DNA of 61,417 nt from Stieleria sedimenti (GTDB lineage: Bacteria > Planctomycetota > Planctomycetia > Pirellulales > Pirellulaceae): NCBI RefSeq assembly GCF_025060895.1, contig NZ_JANZKV010000067.1, forward strand, positions 11,234-72,650. The letters run 5' to 3'. The position numbers were made by a program, and so were the translations under genes. Position 1 is the first letter of the stretch, and every line of letters begins with the position of its first letter. Below the pieces are notes generated by a model, which searched no databases, was not told the origin of the DNA, and saw nothing but the letters and a program-made list of their open reading frames with translations. Shown here piece by piece: positions 56,324 through 61,417 of this stretch.

Positions 56324-59300
56324 TTAATTGGATTCGACGATCACGGTTTGCGATCGTGTGGGGAGCTGCGTAAATCGCTCGGTTTTTCCGGTCGGCCAGG
56401 TCACTGAGACGGTCACCGTCGCGTCGTCCAGGTCGCCCAGGCCGAAGTGCATCACCCGTTCGTTGCTGCATTGATACCCATCACCGGCGACCAAGAACCC
56501 GGTGTGTGTACCCAGGCTGGTTTCGACGCGGATGGTGCTTCCGATCGCGTCGCGAGAGGACCTGCGGCCTTTCAAGTCCAGTCGAATCCAGTTGCCGCTG
56601 TTCTCCGTGCGATTGATCATCAACGCCGTCGGTTCGGTTTGGTGCGTGACTACGAAGTCGACTTTTCCGTCGCGGTTGGCGTCAATCGTCCACAAACCGC
56701 GGCCGACGTGATTGTTCTGGAAGTACGGCCCCAGTGTTTCGACCGACACGCTGCGATACCGGCCGGTCGCGGATCGTTGAAAGATCTGCATCGGCTGGTC
56801 ATACATCGCTTTTTCGTCGCCTCGTGAGAACAGGTCGACGTGACCATTGGTGACGACGATCTCCGCGTCGCCGCTGTTGTCCAGATCGATCGCTTCGGTG
56901 CCGAACGCGACCAGCGGACGTGTGTCCTCGACCAGCCCCAGCGGTCCGGTGCGATCTTGCCAGATGCCCGAGGAGGATTGCGCGTGTAGCGTGTTGTATT
57001 CTTTGTCGAAATTGGTGACGTACAAATCCACGTCGCCGTCTCGGTCAAAGTCGCCGGTGGCGATCCCCATCGAACCTTGTGGAATCCCGCGGTCGTCGCC
57101 GCCGATCCCACGCAGCATCGCCGACTCGGACAAGGCGAGTTTGCTGTCGGTCGGTTCGCCCGCCACGCGACTCCAGTAATGATTGTTGGTCATGTCGTTG
57201 GCCACAAACACTTCATTGCCGAACCGGCCATCCAAGTCACCGACGATGATTCCCAGTCCACGCCCGGGCGAATCCGTGATCGCGCCCCAGGCTTCGGTCG
57301 TGTCAGCAAAGGTTCCATCGCCGCTGGAACGCAAAAAACGATCCGGCATGGCTGGAAACAGCATCGGGGAGCAGGATCGCATCACCGTGGAGCCCGACAT
57401 CGGACAGCCTTGCGTGACCGGGCCCAGCGTGGCGCAGTAGTTGACGACCACGAGATCCGCCAAGCCATCGTGGTCGAGATCCGCGATCGCGCCGCTGGAG
57501 GACCATTCGTCAGCGTCGCCCGGCGGCAGTTGATCACTCGCGTCCCGAAAGGTTCCGTCACCGTTGTTAACGTACAAACGATTGGGGCCGTAATTGAGCA
57601 CCAACAGATCGGGAAAGCCATCTTCGTTGAGATCTCCGACCGCGACGCCTTGTCCGAATCCCTTGTCGCCGGTTTGTGCGATTCCGCCGACGGGCCGGAA
57701 TTGTCCGTCCAAGTTTCGGTACAGTTCGTTGGCTTCGGAATCTTGTGCTGGCGGTGTTCCTCCGGCGGCCACCAGATACAAATCGCTCCAGCCGTCCAAA
57801 TCAAAATCGATCGTTCCGCCGCCACAACCGAGCGTCTGGTAGAGCATGATTCCCGGCTTGTCGAGGGTCTCGCTCGTCCGGCCCCAAAACGTCAATCCGC
57901 GCTGGACCGCTTCGTCTGCTATTTTCCAGTCAACCACCGCGCCGGCCTTTTCGGCAGCCTCACCGGCGACCGCGCCGTCGCGGCGGATCGTTTGTTCGCT
58001 CGGATCGTTTGTCGAAACCACTTTTTCGATACTCGGTAACGGCAGTCGTGCAAACAGCACGCCAAAGTCGGGCAGCGCCTCGGGGACCCGCCAGGGTGTG
58101 CCCGGTTTTAATCGTTTGACCAACTCGTCGCGAAATCCGGCGACATCAACGGAGTCGTCTTCGGGTAACGTGGTCGCGATCGCCGACCAGGCTTCGGCCT
58201 CCCAAAGCCGCCCCAGTTTTTCCAGCGACTCGGCAATCTCCAGCGCGATCGCCCGTGAGATTTCGCCGGTCCGCGTGAAGCGGTCTTTTAACTGGTGAAA
58301 ACGCGTCAACTGTTGGGCCCGATCATTGACGAGCGTGACCATCTGTTTGCTGACGTCGGGGTTTTGGGCAGCAAACTCGGGCAGCAGGGTGGCCAACCGC
58401 GCCCAGATTTGGACGACTTCGGGATCGCCACAGACGGCCGCTTGGGCAAACGCCCGGAGCGCCGAGGGCCCGTCGTCGTTCGCCCGAGCCCAGTCGCCCA
58501 GGGCAATCCAATACGCGGGGTAGTCCTGAATCCCATCGGTTTGCTCGGCGGCCCAGGTTTCCAGTTCCTCGAACCGCCGAGATGCGGCCAAGGCCTGACC
58601 CAAGAAGGCTTGCGAGGGGTGATGATTGGGGTGATCGGCGACGATCTCGCGGAGCAACTTGATCGCTTCGTCGAATTTACTCTCGTCGAATTTTGACTTC
58701 GCCGCCCCCAACAGCGGTCGCTTGTCGTCGGGGTTGCGGGTGACCATCTGGTCCAACGGGTCGGCATCAAGTGTTCGTCGTTCGGTATTGCTCAAATCCT
58801 TCAGCATCCCGACGTCAAACCGCCGCGCGAGCACCAGGGTTTTCCCGTGTCGAAGCGCCGAAACGCGATCATCGGCACCGATGTAGAAATCGAACAGCCA
58901 ACGGCGGGTTTCGTGCTGGTCGGGTTGAGCCTGAAGCGCCTGTTCCAAAAAATCCAAGCCGTCGTGGTATTGCCCCAGCCCGATCATCGCGATCATCGTC
59001 TGGCGGACACGACTGGGATTCGCGAACGACTCGGATTGACACGCCGAGCGCAAGAATTTGGCCGCCTGATCGGGATGCCCGCTCTGATGGGCCGCCTGGG
59101 CGATCAGCACCAAGGTGTCCGGCTCGATTTCCGACAGACCCCGATCAGTTGCCTGGATCGTTTCGATTCGGTTGACACCGGCCTGAGCGAGAATGATCTG
59201 TGACGCTTCCCAAGCCCGATCCCACTGTCGTCGCCGCAGCGACAACTTGAGCGTACCGACCGGATTGGCAAGCGTTTCGGTGCCCGGCGTTGCGGTGGTT

Positions 59301-59545
59301 TCCAGCGGGGTATCGCCGTCTGGGTCTCCGGCGGGCGGAGAGTGATCGCAGCCCCAAACCAGCGAGATGACGAACAACAGAAACACGAGCCCGCGCAGCG
59401 ACCGGCAACGGCGCAGCGACCGGCAACGGCGCAGCGACTTGCAACAGCGCAGGGACTTGCAACAGCGCAGTGGTGGGGTGGAAGCGGGACGACGGCTGAA
59501 GGCTTTGGGCAACCATCGTGCGACTGGCCGCGTAGAGAACGACAT
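56324..59545 (-). CDS. Lipoprotein with tetratricopeptide-like, FG-GAP and ASPIC/UnbV domains
   Basis: About 1073 residues if ATG 59545 is used; ATG 59569 and 59656 are also in frame. A lipobox VISLVWGC follows the hydrophobic segment LRGLVFLLFVISLVWGC, but an unusual 58-residue basic leader with the repeats LRCCKS and LRRCRS precedes it, so the real start may be a GTG or TTG nearer the hydrophobic part. The first half is helical TPR-like (LKLSLRRRQWDRAWEASQII and AKFLRSACQSE). Then come FG-GAP/VCBS repeats (GDLNEDGFPDLLVLNYGPNR, GDFDRDGDVDLYVTNFDKEY). The end is a clear ASPIC/UnbV domain: GSTIRVETSLGTHTGFLVAG, GYQCSNERVMHFGLG and VTWPTGKTERF. Such CRTAC1-like proteins are abundant on planctomycete surfaces. 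Divergent from another FG-GAP lipoprotein. Confidence 0.9.
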   Translation of the reverse strand: MSFSTRPVARWLPKAFSRRPASTPPLRCCKSLRCCKSLRRCRSLRRCRSLRGLVFLLFVISLVWGCDHSPPAGDPDGDTPLETTATPGTETLANPVGTLKLSLRRRQWDRAWEASQIILAQAGVNRIETIQATDRGLSEIEPDTLVLIAQAAHQSGHPDQAAKFLRSACQSESFANPSRVRQTMIAMIGLGQYHDGLDFLEQALQAQPDQHETRRWLFDFYIGADDRVSALRHGKTLVLARRFDVGMLKDLSNTERRTLDADPLDQMVTRNPDDKRPLLGAAKSKFDESKFDEAIKLLREIVADHPNHHPSQAFLGQALAASRRFEELETWAAEQTDGIQDYPAYWIALGDWARANDDGPSALRAFAQAAVCGDPEVVQIWARLATLLPEFAAQNPDVSKQMVTLVNDRAQQLTRFHQLKDRFTRTGEISRAIALEIAESLEKLGRLWEAEAWSAIATTLPEDDSVDVAGFRDELVKRLKPGTPWRVPEALPDFGVLFARLPLPSIEKVVSTNDPSEQTIRRDGAVAGEAAEKAGAVVDWKIADEAVQRGLTFWGRTSETLDKPGIMLYQTLGCGGGTIDFDLDGWSDLYLVAAGGTPPAQDSEANELYRNLDGQFRPVGGIAQTGDKGFGQGVAVGDLNEDGFPDLLVLNYGPNRLYVNNGDGTFRDASDQLPPGDADEWSSSGAIADLDHDGLADLVVVNYCATLGPVTQGCPMSGSTVMRSCSPMLFPAMPDRFLRSSGDGTFADTTEAWGAITDSPGRGLGIIVGDLDGRFGNEVFVANDMTNNHYWSRVAGEPTDSKLALSESAMLRGIGGDDRGIPQGSMGIATGDFDRDGDVDLYVTNFDKEYNTLHAQSSSGIWQDRTGPLGLVEDTRPLVAFGTEAIDLDNSGDAEIVVTNGHVDLFSRGDEKAMYDQPMQIFQRSATGRYRSVSVETLGPYFQNNHVGRGLWTIDANRDGKVDFVVTHQTEPTALMINRTENSGNWIRLDLKGRRSSRDAIGSTIRVETSLGTHTGFLVAGDGYQCSNERVMHFGLGDLDDATVTVSVTWPTGKTERFTQLPTRSQTVIVESN
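59393..59470. repeat. 18-bp tandem repeat, four units, at the start of a lipoprotein gene
   Basis: GCGCAGCGACCGGCAACG occurs at 59393-59410 and 59411-59428, with variants at 59429-59446 and 59447-59464 and a partial fifth. On the - strand it encodes repeated SLRRCR/SLRCCK hexapeptides just before the hydrophobic lipoprotein segment. Confidence 0.85.
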
Positions 59546-59765
59546 TGCGGTGACTTGGTTCGACGTCATGTTTGGCACTGCAGGCAGTCCGTCCACCGGT
59601 GTGTCCGACCGCCTACCCAGCGGTGAATCCAGCAGCGCGCCGTTTGGGAGGCTCATCGAGTGAACGTCCTGTTTGCTTCGTTTCCGCATTGGTGCTGTGG
59701 ATCTCCGTGGTTTGTTATAACCGACTTCACCCAAAATGATTCCTTCCCCGAACGTATTCGTGAAC

Positions 59766-61397
59766 ATGAAAGATTATTCGACACGGCGTGTTGGTCGCAC
59801 CGGGGGGCTGTCCCCCGAGTTTCTCTACGCCGCTTTGGTCGTCATGTTGGTCCCGATTTGGGGCGGTTGTGCGAAAAAAGACGATGATCCGACCGCGGCG
59901 GTCGAAGTGTCTGCGGCGGATGCCACCTCATCGGGCCAGCTGTCCGCCAAAGATGTCGCGTTTCTGAGTCGATTCGGCCCCAAGGTCGAGGCGTTTTGTG
60001 GTGATTGCCACGCCATGCCCCGGCCGACCAGTTCACCGGAAGACGAATGGGAAATGGAGATCATCCAGGGATTCGATTTGTATCGAACGTCCGGACGCAC
60101 CGACTTGGACGTTCCCGATGAAGCCGACGTGCGGCGGTACTTTAAAATGCAGGCCCCCAAAAATTTGGGGATGCCGGTGCCCGAAACGTTGAATTATCCC
60201 GCTGCGGCCCCGACGCACGTCAAGACCGCTGTGCTGCGACAACGCGTTCGCCCGGCCGGCGTCACGAATGTCAATTGGATCGACCTGGGATTCGAATCCA
60301 AGCCCGGACACGCCTTGGTCTACTGTGACATCGGAACGGGAACCGTCAACGCCTATTGGCCCAACGATCCGGCAGGCGAGGTGCGACGTTTGGGCACGAT
60401 GTTGCAGCCGGTCCACACCGAGCCCTGCGACCTCAATCAAGACGGGCTGGTGGATCTGTTGGTCGCCGATATCGGTGAATTCAACGCCAACGACAGTGAC
60501 TTGGGACAGGTGCTGTGGCTGGAGCGATCCAAGGACGACGAAACGTTTCGTACGCACGTGCTGATCGATGGACTCAGCCGAACCTCCGACGCCCGGGCCG
60601 GGGATTTGGACGGCGACGGGGACATCGATGTGTTGGTCGCCGCGTTCGGCTGGAGAAACAGCGGGCGGACGTTCATGCTGGTCAACCAGGGAATCGGTGA
60701 CGACGGGAAACCGGTGTTCGAAACGCGTGACATCGATCCGCGTCACGGGCCCGTGCACGTTCCGCTGGTGGACTTTGACGACGACGGCGATCTGGACTTC
60801 ATTTCGTTGATCAGCCAGGAACACGAACGCGTCGAACTGTTTCGCAACGACGGCAAAGGCCATTTTGAAAACGAGCTGATCTGGGCGGCGCCCGATCCGG
60901 CCTATGGTTCCAGCGGGATTGAGCTGGTGGACATGGATGGCGACGGTGATCTGGACGTGCTCTACACCAACGGCGATTCCTTCGATCGCGGCCCCAAACC
61001 GTTTCACTCGGTCCAGTGGCTCGAGAACGATGGTCCGCTGCCGATGCAGCGACACGAAATTTGCTTGATGCCGGGCGTGCTGAATGCCACCGCCGGTGAC
61101 TTCGATGGCGATGGTGACGCCGACGTGGTCGCCGTCGCGCTGCTGGGGTCGCACATTTCCAAAGACTGGGTGGCCAAGGGATCGTCCCCGATCGTCATGC
61201 TGACCCAAGAAGATGACGGCTCGTTCTCACCCTCGCGATTGCCCGGGCGGATGCATGACCATCTGTCGGTCGTCAAAGGTGACTTCAACGGAGATCAAAA
61301 ACTGGACTTCGCCATCGGTAATTTCTTTCGCCCGGCGAGCACGGAAGTGCAGACGGTGTTGGGGGAACCGGAGTTGCTGATTTGGACGTCGAAGTGA
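59766..61397 (+). CDS. Lipoprotein with a CxxCH site and FG-GAP/VCBS repeats
   Basis: 543 residues from ATG at 59766, with a lipoprotein signal ending LVPIWGGC. Near residue 75 a single haem-type motif, FCGDCHAMPRP, suggests a covalently bound haem c, although it stands alone and could bind a metal instead. The rest is a seven-bladed propeller-like set of FG-GAP/VCBS repeats with calcium-loop motifs: PCDLNQDGLVDLLVADIGEF, GDLDGDGDIDVLVAAFG, DFDDDGDLDFISLISQ, DMDGDGDLDVLYTNGD and GDFDGDGDADVVAVAL. It is divergent from the ASPIC/UnbV gene with 220 bases between starts, so the two may share control. Function unknown. Confidence 0.9.
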   Translation: MKDYSTRRVGRTGGLSPEFLYAALVVMLVPIWGGCAKKDDDPTAAVEVSAADATSSGQLSAKDVAFLSRFGPKVEAFCGDCHAMPRPTSSPEDEWEMEIIQGFDLYRTSGRTDLDVPDEADVRRYFKMQAPKNLGMPVPETLNYPAAAPTHVKTAVLRQRVRPAGVTNVNWIDLGFESKPGHALVYCDIGTGTVNAYWPNDPAGEVRRLGTMLQPVHTEPCDLNQDGLVDLLVADIGEFNANDSDLGQVLWLERSKDDETFRTHVLIDGLSRTSDARAGDLDGDGDIDVLVAAFGWRNSGRTFMLVNQGIGDDGKPVFETRDIDPRHGPVHVPLVDFDDDGDLDFISLISQEHERVELFRNDGKGHFENELIWAAPDPAYGSSGIELVDMDGDGDLDVLYTNGDSFDRGPKPFHSVQWLENDGPLPMQRHEICLMPGVLNATAGDFDGDGDADVVAVALLGSHISKDWVAKGSSPIVMLTQEDDGSFSPSRLPGRMHDHLSVVKGDFNGDQKLDFAIGNFFRPASTEVQTVLGEPELLIWTSK

Positions 61398-61417
61398 TGG
61401 GGCAAAACGATGGGGGC

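Noticed and set aside
59393-59470. Possible CRISPR-like array
   Set aside because: Units are directly adjacent with no spacers; it is a simple tandem repeat inside a coding region.

Overview
The window reads as chromosomal DNA of a planctomycete close to Rhodopirellula and other Pirellulaceae. The evidence is the gene content: two DUF1559 prepilin-like proteins, three sulfatases, a cytochrome/DUF1549/DUF1553 protein followed by a Tat-exported DUF1501 protein, a Sigma70_ECF-type sigma factor, an SUI1/eIF1-like protein, small lipoproteins, and a giant subtilase carrying an N-terminal LEKRYLL motif and a dockerin-like end. No rRNA, tRNA, CRISPR array or transposase was seen. All names come from recognised motifs and context; no database search was possible.

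Layout. 0.4-4.3 kb: a membrane protein, a secreted nucleoside hydrolase, an FHA protein, an SUI1 protein and an ECF sigma factor. A gene-free stretch follows (4.3-4.8 kb) that ends in a strong + strand terminator with no protein gene in front of it, possibly a small RNA. 4.8-8.8 kb (- strand): a sulfatase with a small secreted partner, then a lipoprotein and a DUF1559 protein. 8.9-13.6 kb (+): a tripartite tricarboxylate transporter in which the binding protein is fused to TctB, then TctA, then a sulfatase without a signal peptide. 13.7-17.1 kb (-): a PH-domain protein and a 969-residue exported protein. 17.7-27.8 kb (+): a 3341-residue multidomain extracellular subtilase. 27.8-30.2 kb: a repeat-rich intergenic region, a DUF1559 protein and a His-rich exported protein. 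30.5-37.8 kb: the cytochrome/DUF1501 pair, facing a sulfatase and a DUF4432 epimerase-like protein.

37.9-53.6 kb (- strand) is the most interesting part. It is a tightly packed run that looks like one nonribosomal peptide operon. It encodes a HupE/UreJ-like membrane protein, an ornithine-cyclodeaminase-family enzyme, an acyl-CoA-dehydrogenase-like flavoenzyme, a stand-alone adenylation enzyme, a free carrier protein, a SAM methyltransferase, a 2204-residue NRPS (C-A-PCP-C-A-MT) and a 462-residue protein (C-terminal part of an A domain, PCP, TE). The adenylation enzyme, flavoenzyme and carrier protein together match the known cassette that turns proline into a dehydroprolyl or pyrrolyl thioester; the cyclodeaminase would supply proline. 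The inferred product is an acylated dipeptide with a pyrrole- or dehydroproline-type cap and an N-methylated second residue. The second adenylation domain is divided between two proteins at an ATGA overlap, directly after an embedded methyltransferase that resembles guanidinoacetate N-methyltransferase.

53.9-61.4 kb: dihydroorotase, YceH, and a divergent pair of lipoproteins with FG-GAP repeats (one with ASPIC/UnbV, one with a CxxCH haem site). Palindromic and tandem repeats are scattered through the window. At least two have become part of coding sequence, in the giant subtilase and in the second condensation domain of the NRPS.
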